64,000 nucleotides of DNA. Origin: Pyrrhosoma nymphula (lineage: Eukaryota; Arthropoda; Insecta; Odonata; Coenagrionidae). Positions 23,615 to 35,310 of the stretch are shown piece after piece. The stretch spans positions 81,898,576-81,962,575 of the forward strand of contig OY754329.1 in NCBI GenBank assembly GCA_963573305.1, given 5' to 3'. The first letter of the stretch is position 1, and each line of letters begins with the position of its first letter. A program made the translations under genes and the position numbers. The notes beneath the pieces are model-generated. The model was given only the letters and a program-made list of their open reading frames with translations, did not search any database and was not told the origin of the DNA.

Positions 23615-23913
23615 AATTACTAAAGGATGCAAATATCTCCTTGAATCGATTCTGTCGTTGCTAAAAACGATATTATCGGAGCTTTCACCCATTATTCCTA
23701 TAGTAATTGTAGAGTCGTCTGCTGCTGGTTTCATCCAGATGACGTCATGTGCAGTACGGACTCATTTTGGTCAAGGGAACGTCTTACTTTGAATTAGTAC
23801 CATGGTTTTCATAACGTTTGCGAACTTACTACAAGGAAAGAGAACGCTTTCGCAATTTGTAGAAAATCAGTCTATTTAGCAATCTTATTTCCCCCAAACA
23901 TATTTAAACACTA
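23615..23913 (+). repeat. Duplicated block, copy 1
   Basis: This stretch matches 31676-31738 plus 32243-32495, including TTGAATCGATTCTGTCGTTG-like and CAAACATATTTAAACACTAA text. Its open frame is not conserved in the second copy, so it is treated as non-coding. It lies 0.5 kb after exon C. Confidence 0.75.
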
Positions 23914-23929
23914 AGTCACCATCATCTGA

Positions 23930-24400
23930 GTAATCTACCGGTTAGAGGTAGGTTATGATGAAAGTCAGAGAAAATCCAACAGACTCTTACACGTGCTATC
24001 TACCTCTAGTATTTCTTTCTTCATCTAAGCGTAAGTCCTATCCTTCTCTATCCCGTCCATAAAATTCAATTTCTTCCTTTCCCTTCCCTGCTTACCCAAC
24101 ATCTTTCCGTCTATCACGGCCTTCAGCAAACCATAGCCCCATATTACCCCTCCCATCCATCTACCCGGCTTACCATAATCACATTCAGAAGTTTCCTCTC
24201 CTCACCAACTAGGTCAAGAACTTCCTCACGTCTTCGTTTTCGTCCAACGCACCTTCTCCACCCTCCTCCACGCCAACATCTCGAACGCCTTCAGCCTATT
24301 TTTGTCTTCCTTGCTCAAGGTACAAGTTTCTACCCCATGCAAGGCCACACTCAATATCAAGCTCTTCACCAGCCCCCTTTTTACGTCCTTACTTACTAAC
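23930..24400 (-). pseudogene. Non-LTR retrotransposon 3' fragment
   Basis: On the minus strand the end of a LINE ORF is read from about 24400: RGLVKSLILSVALHGVET, LSKEDKNRLKAFEM, AWRRVEKVRW, with stops after it, then MLGKQGRERKK. Its 3' end (AACCTACCTCTAACCGGTAG) is the same as that of 1685-1893. It is a relative of the 12450-13277 copy, but a different subfamily. Confidence 0.75.
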
Positions 24401-27124
24401 TACATTTTGTAGATTTAATAGTAGTTTTTCGCAGAAAATATAACAGAATAACAAATATATAATCAGTTAATGGCCGATCTATTGCAATTATCATCATGTA
24501 TGTACTTACATCACCGACGTTCGTATACATGACGGAATGATAAAACAATGAACTAACCTATAGATTAACGCCTGCTACAGGTTTAAATAAAGCATTTTAC
24601 CTTAGATTTACTTAAATTAACCATCAAGAATATGAAACTATAAAAAAACAATAAGGAAATCTTCTTATTATTTTCAACTCGCCGTTCACAGAAACAGCTG
24701 TTGAGGATGACTTAAGTGTTATGCTAGATAACTATAATATTTTGTTCTCTGAAGTAAAAAATCAACTGATTCAGGTAATAATGTTCGTTATCAAGGTGTT
24801 TAATTTTTGCTTTGTTCTTCTTCTCGATGCGAACCTACTAGTAGAATCATATAATTGCATGCATTAAGCTGACGTTTTCCCAGTTTTCCAAATGTAAACA
24901 CGTTAAACTCGGCAGGGTATTCCTGGATAGTCGTAATTGAGAATTCTATAGCTTGTAAAATAGTCTGTATATTGCTAAAAAGGTACTTTTTTATATGTTA
25001 AAGTCGTACAATCAATAATGCTTCAATATTATTTACTTTTGGTATTTTCAACTGCTGTCTGCTATTTTCCGGAAGCACAAGCCGGAAAAACGTCACGAAA
25101 AATTAAACGACGATTGTGATTGGCAGATCATTCGCTCGCAGGAATTTAAATTTACCACTTCGTCTGCTGACTTTTCTCCACCCAGATTCGGAGCTAGTGT
25201 TAGCTACAGTGAATTACAGAATACGAGTAGGAGCTAATTCTTGGAGCGAGCCGAAGCTCTTAGCTCCGGAGCTTCGAGTTACAGAATTAGGCCCCTGGAA
25301 CTTTCAGTCGGGCCGAAAATTTGCAGCGATTCAGCGCTAGTCAGCGGCAAAGAGCGTCCTAACGTCATGATTTCAAAAGACATGTACTCATATTTTGCTG
25401 ATTTCAGCCGCCATCTGAGGCTCATGCATGTACTAAAGTGCTTATTTGCCTCCAATGCATCATGTTAAGGAATCAAACAATTTGATCACCCAGGTGGCAC
25501 GCGGCAATACATGTCTGGCGACAACTCGGCCAATATGAAGTTGATTGCGCTGAAACTTGCGCGCACATTTCATCCGACTGAAATTCAGCCACTCGTGTTG
25601 TTTACTAGTATTTATTAAAAATATGAACATCGAAATCTACCTGCACCTGTAGACCAATGCGGAAAGGGAATTTTTATACTTCAAATGCCATGATGGCAGT
25701 TTACATCACACGCCTTCATTTTTGAAGTACTAAAAAGGGATGTTCCCGCCATTAAATGAAACGTTATAACATACACAGCCATAGCATTCCCTCACTAATA
25801 TATTCACTCGTGTACCACGCGGACGTTGTTCTCAGAAAATAAGCTATAAATAATCAGGCCCACAGTACGGATATGGGTGAAAAACTGTGTTCATTCGGCC
25901 GGTGGTCAGCCACCCGTGTCCAAGCGGAACGCTCTGGTCTTAAGTAAGCGCCAGGCACAATAAAATATACGACCTTATGAGCACAAAAAAAAACAGATAT
26001 ATTCTCCAATATAGTCATTCACGTCCATGTCTTATGCCTCCCCCGCTTCCTATACTATCACAATGCGCGGAAAATTTTTAAAATCCTATTTCTTTGAAAA
26101 TGCTACGGAGCGCGCCTTACACGAGGGCCAGCGGTATGTGCGTGAATACGGAATTGCTTTATAAAACTACATGGGACAAGGTGGAAATGTGGTAATATGA
26201 GGTTAGATCTCATAGACACTGTCCTTAAGAAGTCAGTCTGTCGTCTCAACACATTAAAACGATGAGGAATTAAGCCATCAGGACGCCCCGAGGATAGCTA
26301 AGCTGACTGTTGCATGATTCTGGAAGGCTTGACTAGAATCACTCGCCAAGAATGTACCTAATCATTAGAGATGCTGGCTTGGTGAACAATGGGAAAGGCA
26401 AAGATAGCAGAACGAAGAAAGATAAACATTCTTGGTCTGGAATGGGAAAAAAAAAATTTTGGAGGGAAATCGTAGGGGCCAGAATGATCGATTCGTTGAG
26501 GCATTGTGGTCTTAAAGGCTGTTAAAGAGGAAAATATTAATTGCAAGTAGAGTTATTGGTATATGGTTCGGTTTTTGTAATGGAATAAAGTCAACTGAAG
26601 GTTCGCGATTCTGAAGAATGATTAGGTAATAGTTCAAAGATGTTTACAAGGAAAAAATGGTGTTAGATAACAGTGTTCTTGCCTATTCAGTCTTCAACAG
26701 TTAAATAAACTACCAGAAATGACCGACTAAAAGCCAATTAAAAAATTGTATTCATGTAAAAATATTGATTTTAGATAAATCTATGGCGTTTATCAATCAT
26801 TCTCGTTCATTATTTCCGAATATTCCCTAAACTGACATGAAAATGAGTCGGGAGTGAATCGTTATAACTTCCAACCATTTCTTCTACAGTTTTTCATGCC
26901 AAAAAAAATGGTATATGCTATTCATGTGCCTTTATTTAGTGTTGTCTTTGAACTTGACGCCTGTGGCACATGAATGGGATCAATAAATTTTATTTTCTAT
27001 AAAGATTTCAGCATGACGAGTGTATCTAAAGACGTACAAAAGTACTGCACGTTTTTCTTTTTGACGACGGAATATCTTGTGGTTCAAGTACTGCTCCTCG
27101 TTTCCTGGGGACCACTTGTTGAAA
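24401..27124. other. Intergenic or intron, little recognised
   Basis: No GR 3' exon seen. Near 25222-25312 two copies of a TACAGAAT(A/T) phrase flank AGCTCTTAGCTCCGGAGCTT, perhaps one end of a MITE whose partner I could not find. Near 25917-25960 AAGCGGAACGCTCTGGTCTTAAG resembles half a tRNA-Leu but lacks a T arm. The rest is unremarkable. Confidence 0.35.
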
Positions 27125-28066
27125 ATGGAAAATGCCGAATGGCGTCGAGCCTTAAAGCCTGTTCTCTATATCAGTGCGGCTATCGGCATAGCACCTCCGA
27201 TGTCATCTAACAGGAATGGATTGTCTTACCTCCTGATAAGAGCAGCAATCTATTTTCTGATGGCAATGGTATCAGGACTCTTCACCGTCACCACTATATT
27301 TCATTTTTTTATCATTTCACCGGATACAGTGATTAGTGAAATAATTTTCTTGCTGTGGATCCTTGTCTACATTTCATTCGGTAGTATTTCTGGATGTATA
27401 TTTACCATGAAACTGGAGTCAGTCCGCAGACTTTTTCAGGAACTATACGCCGTAGAAAATATCTCCCGCGGCCATGAAATTAAAACGCTGAGCGATGTTC
27501 GTAGGTCGCTCAACATTCTAATAGTATTTGTGGCGTTAAATATATCCCAGTTTCTTCTTAACATATGGTTCATCGGCATGACATTCAAGAAAATAAATCT
27601 TAGTTTTACCAAAACTTTGATAGTGGTATTTTGGGCACTACTAATGTGCATGCACAATTGTCAATTTTCCATCAAGGTTATTCTGCTTTTCAGAAGCTTA
27701 GCAAAATTGAACAATGGATTAGAAAGTATATTAGAAGCGTATGGATTTGAGGGAAAAGAATATTCGTGCAAATATCTAAGAGTATCCTCCATGGTAAATG
27801 AAGTCAGAAGCCTAAAAAGGCTACAATACAAAATTTACAGAATTTTTAGAGGTTTGTGTGACGTGTACGGGATACCGGCTTTGCTCCTGGCAGTCGTGAA
27901 CCTTATGAACATAATCTTCATGTGTTTTCACTATCTCATGAGGATCATTTCACCTGAAGTATCCTACTGGAATCTTTCCATAACTGTGGGCAGCTCTCTG
28001 TGGGTCTGGTCACTCTTTTTTCTGCTCTTTCATGTGATATCTACTTGTGACAGAGCTCAGAGAAAG
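27125..28066 (+). CDS. Gustatory receptor first exon D (alternative first exon)
   Basis: 314 codons of a gustatory receptor that is more distant from A-C. Start: the frame is open from 27077, but the ATG at 27125 (MENAEWRRALKPVLYISAAI) gives the usual short cytoplasmic N-terminus before GIAPP, which matches the ALGLAP position of A and B. Hydrophobic segments lie near residues 35-62, 67-90, 125-150, 160-185, 250-275 and 285-308. It ends STCDRAQRK, then donor GTAAGG at 28067, phase 0, with Cys seven codons before the junction. No private 3' exons are seen before exon E. With the constant module it would be 408 residues. The unlike sequence and donor leave some chance that it is a separate gene that lost its 3' part. 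Confidence 0.8.
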
Positions 28067-28784
28067 GTAAGGGGTGAAATTATGTTTTGGAAACTAAATT
28101 TTGCTGCTTCTTTTGTTTAGGAATCTAATGACTTTAGTAAACCGAGCATCGAAGTACTGTTTATTTGGTAAACTTTCAGACTTTAATTTGGGGAAGTGAT
28201 ACATCATTTAATGCTATTTTTAAGGCTTGCATTTAGATAATATTTAAAATGATATCGGTATAAAGTGAACGCTGTTAATATTTTTATCCTGTTAACTACT
28301 ATGGTTAGTGAACACAAAGCAGTAATCAACAGCATCATCATTTCATTCATATAATTGACTTGCTTTAACTATACTCTCCGTTTTCCTTTCAGCTACCCAC
28401 TTTACTCCTTCACAAGTCTTCATTCTTTAAGTCTTTGAGATCCATGTATTTCATTCAAGTATATTTATTTATATTCTCTGTTCCAATTTCTTCCGAGTCA
28501 CCTTTGAGTGATGTAATCTTTTGTGAAGTCCACGCACGGAGATAAAAATGAAGGGCTAGTTTATCAACGGAATGCTTCATTCGATATGTTTCATCAGGGG
28601 AGATATTTTGAATAAAATGAGGGAAACGTAATGAGGTGTTTCTCCTCGGGTAATAGTGTCGTGGTTTACCGCGAAAGTAATGAAAAAAGAATGATGTAAA
28701 ATTCCAATTGAGAAAATATGATTTATTCCGACTCAGGTTTGAACCTGATATGGCACAATCAGGTCGAAATAAATTATATTTTCT

Positions 28785-29016
28785 CGAGCGAAATTTGTAT
28801 GAAATATCTAATCCTCTTGGATATACGTTGATATAGAATTTAATCCCACATGCTACAAAGTATTTGATGCAGTCCCACCTATTTATTTTATAGATTTGTA
28901 ATAGATATGTCCAAAAAGTCATTTTCAGCCCCTCGTCTGTGGCAAAACATTCTTTTGGAGCATTATTAATCATAAATAGGGCACTGGGATTGGCGTCTCG
29001 GAATAAAAATGCTCCT
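28785..29016 (+). pseudogene. Decayed copy of the start of first exon A
   Basis: 28785-28906 matches the 5' flank of exon A and 28907-29016 matches its first 110 or so coding bases (ATGTCC at 28907; CATTATTAATCATAAATAGG; TGGGATTGGCGTCTCGGAAT). One base is missing in the first codons, which shifts the frame. The match stops at about 29016, where exon A codes for residue 37 or so. It is a truncated, dead first exon in the interval between D and E. Confidence 0.85.
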
Positions 29017-30454
29017 AAATCCTCCTTGGTCATTAACCTCTATTAATTACAATTCAACCCCTAACTACCATAACCATTTTTTCCGGCAGTTGACTGAACA
29101 GTAAAATTTGACCACCTCTCCTGAGTTGTCCAGCCCCGTTCGCATACCTCTTAAATACCTCCTGGCTCTTTGTGCGCTCTTATCGCCTCATGTGCTCTCT
29201 CGCTTTATTTGATCAAGGGCAGATCCCTCGAGGTTTGGCTGGGTAGTGTGAAGGCAGAATTTAGAGCTGCTTACAAAACTGGACGATGTTGGATCTTAGC
29301 CGTCGATTTTTCGTACGCGGCTGTGTAAACGAATCAGTTAGTCGAAGCAAGAAATATACCTCTAGTAAGCCGGCTATTAACTCGGTGAGTAGGATTTGCA
29401 TTTCCTCACGAAAAATGTATTCCCTAATAATGTTTCTAGCATTCTCATATTCTCAATGAATATTTATCAAAACATATTTTGTTTCAAAATGAGAGAAATA
29501 TTTTTCACACACCTTTTATTTGAATGTAACTACGCTATGGTCTCTTCAAGATGGACAATAATGAACCATGTGTCTTTTTATTAACGGGAATTTTCCATTC
29601 GCAAAGACTCTTACGTAATATGATCTTAGATGAACGCGTGAATATCTATTTCCCTGAAGCAGCTGTTGTATCTCCATTAAATTAGACGGAGAACTAACCT
29701 GGTTAAGTGTCAATAAATATGCGTTACTTCTTACCTTTCAGCTAAATTTAGCTGAATATTTTAGCTAAGGTGTAATAAATTCTCCCTGTCCTCATATTAC
29801 GCCACCACCCTTCTTTTGTGATTTCACTCTACACTTCCTCTTCCCTCTCCACATTTTTCTCCACTATCCTCTTCGGCTTAAGTTTCACCCTTTTTTAAAT
29901 TCGAAGAACATAATGAGAACTCCTGAGTTATTAACGTAGTCGGTGTAGTTTCAATGTTGTCGTTCATATTTTCTTTTCAATTTTTAAGGACAGTTATGGT
30001 TATGATATACGTTGCTTGAAAACTCGCAGGGAGCTTGGTGAATTGAAGACGTTCTTCATATTACCTATGAATCGATTCTAAATTTTTTACGTAATTGCAT
30101 TTAGTGATAATACACCGATTTTCCGTTATCAACAATTTACTCGGCTAATATTTGAAATAATTTACAGCACAATCATTTCTCTTTCATAAATACTCTTTTT
30201 CGGTCATCCTTCACTTGTAATCAATGTAGTATGTAGCAAGTGTTACCAGCAACTGAAACCTTTCGGGACCCAATTCGTTATTTCTCATTTTAACCATTGA
30301 TTATCCTTTGAAAACAAGCAATTAACGTCTTAAGATCATTTGTTTGTTAAAGTTTAATTCGGTTATCATAATCTAAACGCAACCCTTCGAGAAGTTCCTT
30401 CTTCCTTGATACAGCATCGTAATCGCTTCTGCGAACTCAATTCGTACCGCACCA
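29017..30454. other. Intergenic or intron, nothing recognised
   Basis: Searched by eye for GR 3' exons and the rest of the exon A copy; neither is present. AT-rich unique sequence. Confidence 0.35.
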
Positions 30455-31560
30455 CAGTGGTCGGAAATCGAAAAAAGCTGGCCAAAACCCCAAAATGGCT
30501 TCTTTTGAGATATGAACTTGAAACTTCGCATGAAAACTCAAAAACAATTAATTTATCTGGAATAGCACTTCATTTGGCATAACTCCTACCCGTTTCTGAG
30601 ATACAGAGGCTCAAACATGAGAAAATTTCCATAAAAATGCCCGTCTTCAGTTTTCTCGGAAAATCTTCCAACTTCAGTTGATGGTGAATTTTAAGGAGGA
30701 TTTTTATGGAATAAAAAAAGATATTATCTGTTAGTATGGTATTTTTTTCTTTACAATTCCATAGTTTTAAAGAATAGCTTTGATATAATCTTGCTGTGCC
30801 GTTACAAAATGGAGGACGCTGTTTTTAGACCACATTTTACATTATGTAGGAGATTCAAATGGGATTTTGGCAAAGTCACGCAAAGTGACTTACATCAGAG
30901 CGTTATTTGAAGACTTCTTAATGTTTATATGCAGTTAACTTTGAAAAAGGTTTGCGACGCCGTAAATAAATTTGATTTTGCGATCGCGCGTCGGCTCCGC
31001 GTGCCGGGAGCTGGATTTGTCGCGACGCGGTAAGGTTGTTGAAGTGGTATGCCTTTAACGCTCAGTATTCACCCTTTTTAAGCTGTAGTTGTGGGCACCG
31101 ATCCACAAGGAGTCTATAATGAAGAAACGGGAGGATTTTAAGTCAAGGTATGTGCAAGCGTACTCGAAGTTATGTTAGTTTTCTTTGGATACGTTCGGGA
31201 ACCATGCCTTATATTCAAAGCGTTCGAACCTTGAAGAAGTGAGTAGTGTTCCAGAGACCCATACAGAAAAATCCTCCAGAAAGACACCAGCTGGGATACT
31301 TATACCTTCCCTCCTCCCCCATCCTGAACCCCCAGGATTCTAGTGCGAAAATGGTCGTTTTATGACATCACGGAGCCGACGGATGTTCATCACTACTACT
31401 CTGTGAATCGAATACTTCTTTTTCTTTTTCGTCCACTTTTAATAAGTCTCTCAATTCCTTTGATATTCTCATTTTCTTCGGCGTTAAATGCGTAGAGGAG
31501 GAAAGTAAAGGATCGGGTGTAAATAGCCTCTTGAAAAGGTCCTCGTTAGTGGCCACCCTG
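30455..31560 (-). mobile_element. Truncated copy of the CAGTGGGC transposon
   Basis: The terminus CAGTGGTCGGAAATCGAAAA at 30455 with AAAAGCTGGCCAAAAC is the family end. On the minus strand at 31556-31368 a frame reads ATNEDLFKRLFTPDPLLSSS and continues to an acidic end, matching the C-terminus of the copy at 16760-16939. So this is the 3' third of an element in reverse orientation; the other terminus and most of the ORF are gone. A CpG-rich patch lies near 30977-31035. Confidence 0.7.
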
Positions 31561-31675
31561 AAGTGAGAAATGAAGAAATAAAGACACTAGAAAATTCCGC
31601 GAGCGATTTGCTAGGAGGCACTCCAGGGTGGCCACCAACGAATTTACTAATTATAACCAATCAATTATGCTGTAT

Positions 31676-32495
31676 AGCAGTACTAAAGGATGGGCATATC
31701 TACTTGCCTCGATTCTGTCGTTGCTATAAACTAAATTAACGGACCAATTTTAAGGATACCGGGACTACCCACGGTATTAACCTTTACGTATAGGTGTAGC
31801 GAAACTTCATGGCACTTGCTTGTGAAGATCATGACGCAAAGTAGAGGAATGAGATGTGGGTTGAAGCGGCCGAGCCTCTTTCAAGAGGGCTCTGCGGAAG
31901 TCCTTTGATAAGTTTGCCCATTTATCAACGCTTGGTTTACGGTCTGTGTCCTCTAATCCTCCGCTGGTGAGTGCCACCAAGTTTTGCTATAGCTACAGCC
32001 ACCTGCAAGTGCACATTAGTGTGATATTACATAGAGGAATAATCATTCGCCTTGATCGGGATTGAAACCCGAATCCCTCGATTTAGCGCAGAGTGCTTTA
32101 ACCAGTAAAGCTACCTAAGAGACCTTTTCCAGTGTGATTTTTCGAGGCGTCCTTGTTCCCTGGACTAGCGAAATCGAGGGATCCGGGTTCGGATTCCGGT
32201 CAAGGCAAATGGTTTTTCCTCCGTGGAATATCGCACTAATGTAAATTATCGCAGCTTTCGTCCATTATTCCCGTTTGCTTATTTTCGAGTCGTCTGCTGC
32301 TCGTGTCATCCTAATGACGTCATCCGCAGTACGGATTCATTTTGGTCAGGGGAACGTCTTAACTAGAATTAGTACCATGGTTTACATAACGTTTACGAAC
32401 GTACTACAAGGAAAGAGAACGTTTTTCGCAATTTGTAGTAAGTACAGTTTATTTAGGAATATGATTTCCTCCAAACATATTTAAACACTAAATAA
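31676..32495 (+). repeat. Duplicated block, copy 2, with insertion
   Basis: 31676-31738 and 32243-32495 match 23619-23913. Copy 2 is split by a 504 bp insertion (31739-32242) flanked by AAATTA at 31733-31738 and 32243-32248. Confidence 0.75.
31739..32242. mobile_element. 504 bp insertion with tRNA-like inverted arms
   Basis: The limits are fixed by comparing the two copies of the host block and by the AAATTA duplication. Its 3' part has inverted arms 32013-32089 and 32167-32242, each with a B-box-like motif (GGGTTCGGATTCCGGTC at 32184 on +, its counterpart near 32058 on the other strand). The spacer 32090-32166 holds a TAGCTTTACTGGTTAAAGC A-box-like stretch on the minus strand. It looks like a SINE that became, or was copied into, a fold-back. 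Confidence 0.65.
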
Positions 32496-33474
32496 GTTCT
32501 TTTTTAACATCATAGGGTGGTGCACGGTGCCAAATGACAGCAGCCACCGGCATCATCACTCAATTGCCGAATCCACGTCTACCACTACTCTGGCGTCAAC
32601 ATATTGAGTCAATTGAAACAGAGTCTAAGAATTCTCATATTATGTAAGGGAGTCCGGTGTTCTACTGCGGTCCTGGACACTGGACAGAACTTAGGGACGG
32701 AGGATCAAAACTTAACTTCATATTCCACCATATCAAAGATAGGACATAAAAGATTCAATGCGCAGTATGCAAAAAATGTGAGAATTAATTAAAGAGATCT
32801 CAAAAACACTAAACTATGCTTATTCTTCTGATTAAAGGAAGGTAGGGGATGGACTAAAACTGGTGCTATCCGCGGAGTTTCATTCGTTTTTGCCTATAGC
32901 CTCACACTTTGACAAGTTTCGGCTAAGCATGGTTTCTACCTCTCTTTGTTCCACCAAAAATTCTCGTTCTTCTCTTTCCTCGTTCATATTTCCTCAGTAG
33001 CCCTCCATCAGTGGCAACTACCAGCACCCTGCCGTACTATTTCACTGCCCCTAACTATATCCTTCTTCCGTATACCCTGTCTCCACCTATTTTCCTATTG
33101 CAACCTCTATAAACACCCTGATATGATTAGCGCTTCTTTGCTCATATTTTAGCATATCACTTTCTTATAGCTGATTAGGACACGAGGCGGAAGATACATT
33201 GGCTCACAACTTAAAAAACAACTAGGAAAATCATTATCACCAGCAGTCATCAATACGAAGTTTGGTTTGCTTCAGCTTTTCCCTCCATTATGTTTTCATC
33301 TACCCGCTAAATTTCTACATGATTCCTTAATCTGAAATATCTTTTAATTTTCTCGGTACATCCCATCCATTCTATTTTTCGTCCCTTCCACTCTTGCACA
33401 GCATCATCATCGGCGGAAACAAGGGATAGGAGGGAGAAGAAGAATATAAAGAGAAAGAGGAGGAGGAAAACCGC
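32496..33474. other. Intergenic or intron, nothing recognised
   Basis: No gene, GR 3' exon or known repeat found. Confidence 0.35.
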
Positions 33475-33830
33475 GGTAAAATAGGAACTTGGACGTAAGG
33501 ACCATGATGAGGGCCGGGAAGCTCGAAAATATTAAGCAGGAAATAGAAAAAGGAAAAATAGATGCTTTGGCATTGTGCGATGGAAGGATAGCGGGGACTA
33601 CTGGAGTGATAGGTACAGTGTATTCTATAGTGGGGGAGATGAGAGTCAACGTGGGGTAGGCATGGTACTGAACACAAAATTGGGGCTGAGGGTGGTAAAC
33701 ATTGAACAGGTGAGCGACAGGATACTAGTGGTAGAAATAAAAGCACGCCCGACGAATTTTGTACTGGTCCAGGTATACATGCCTACGAGCAACCATAGCG
33801 AGGGACCATATCAATAGTTTAACACTTTGC
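33475..33830 (+). pseudogene. Non-LTR retrotransposon endonuclease fragment
   Basis: AP-type endonuclease remains: MRAGKLENIKQEIEKGKIDA (about 33508), RWKDSGDYWSDRYSVFYSGG (33578-33637), SQRGVGMVLNTKLG, VSDRILVVEIKARP, LVQVYMPTSNH, stop at about 33817. A frame change occurs near 33570. This is the 5' half of a LINE ORF2, upstream of the part seen at 12450-13277, but of a separate insertion. Confidence 0.8.
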
Positions 33831-35310
33831 GAGATAGGAGTGTGGCGTTTCATTACTTTTCCCTACTAGAGATTCCAAGAAAACCCCATGTGTCAATAGC
33901 TTTCCATCTCATCCGACGAACAGAGTACTTCACTTAAAGGACCCCCATATATCACCAGGGGGGATCTAACTGGGGTGGCTCGTAGGAAAGAAAGACTAAC
34001 ATCAAGCCCTGCGAGCGTAATGTACGTAATATTTGTAAATATATGTATATATTTCGTGAGTAAAATGTATACATTTAAGTGAATGCATTTCAATTACTCG
34101 TAGAAAGCAGGCATATGTGCATCAATGCAACTGGAATGGCAGGTTGCACAATAGAAGGCTACCTAAACAATTATCAGTGAACTAATGACAGATATTACTT
34201 GATCTCGCGATTAGCCAAGGGAACTGAGAGACAGGGTTTGCAGAAAAACTTATACAAATACAAATTATAATGGTAAAATGATCGTTGAGTGTAACATTCA
34301 ACGATCATTTTTGCCATTATAAATTTTTAAATATTTTTTTTTATGTCAAAAACATAATAAAAAAGTCAAAGGCCATTACTGCTCTACTGGGACGGTCCTT
34401 TAGAACTGTTATCTCTGCACACAATACAAATGAATTATTCATAAAAATGAACAGTTTAGCTCATATAAATTGAATGATTCTAGTAATCGAATGGTTTAGA
34501 GGAAGATACGAACAGTCCTTCAATATTCAAGAAATAAGAAGAACGAATAAAACGGGTTAGAATATCACTTTGAAAGCACATTTTCCTCGAGTCCCACGAA
34601 TGTATATTCTGGCGAAATTTATTCACCACAGTACATCAAACGCTTAGCTGACACCACAACTTCCTTCTACCAGGGCCGTTGAAAGTAGAATCATAAATTA
34701 ATCCGTGAACGTCAAAATATCGTCGTGTTTCGCATACTGCCAAGCTTTCCAAATGGTCAGATTAAATTCAATGATAATGGAGGCAGTTACTGTCCCGTAC
34801 TTTCTTTGAGTGGGTTTGTAGTACTTTTTCTTTAAGTATTGCCAAATTATGAATTAGGGAATGAATACTGCATGATGATAAGCAACTTTTCTTAACATAC
34901 GTTGACCCACCACATCATTATTTTTCAACTTTTTTCTCTAAAAGTAGAACAAAACATTATCCGGAATAATTTAGGGACTCACAAATGTGACGCCTGAATC
35001 CCAAATATTTTTCCTCATGTTTTAAGTGAACTTCGACCGGAGGAGACACTTGTGGATGCTTTTAAATAAGTTCCAAAGTGTATAAAAGTATTCTTTTTTT
35101 ATACCTTCGGCTTAGCGTGGTTTTAGAATTTCAGGAGGTGAGATCGTATTGATTTCGGTTAATACATGTTTTTTATATTTAACCAGAGATTGTTAAACCC
35201 GGTAATAGTATATGATAAGCAACAAATTAGATAGCTGCGACTACCATTTGTGTATGCATCTCGTCTTTAAGTTACTAGTTACCGCTAGTGTTTTACATCG
35301 CCATCCGATT
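33831..35310. other. Intergenic, one hairpin
   Basis: A hairpin with arms 34262-34291 and 34294-34324 (ATAATGGTAAAATGATCGTT) has a near-zero loop and only two or three mismatches. Otherwise nothing is recognised. The 5' end and promoter of exon E must be in the last part; TATAAAAG at about 35081-35088 is a TATA-like sequence 220 bases upstream of the ATG. Confidence 0.4.

Noticed and set aside
23550..23792. 80-codon open frame downstream of exon C
   Set aside because: The frame is not kept in the second copy of the block at 32243.
25917..25960. tRNA-Leu gene
   Set aside because: Only a D-arm/anticodon-like stretch is present; there is no T arm or B box at the right distance.
28455..29033. 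192-codon minus-strand open frame
   Set aside because: It is the antisense of the dead exon A copy and its leader.
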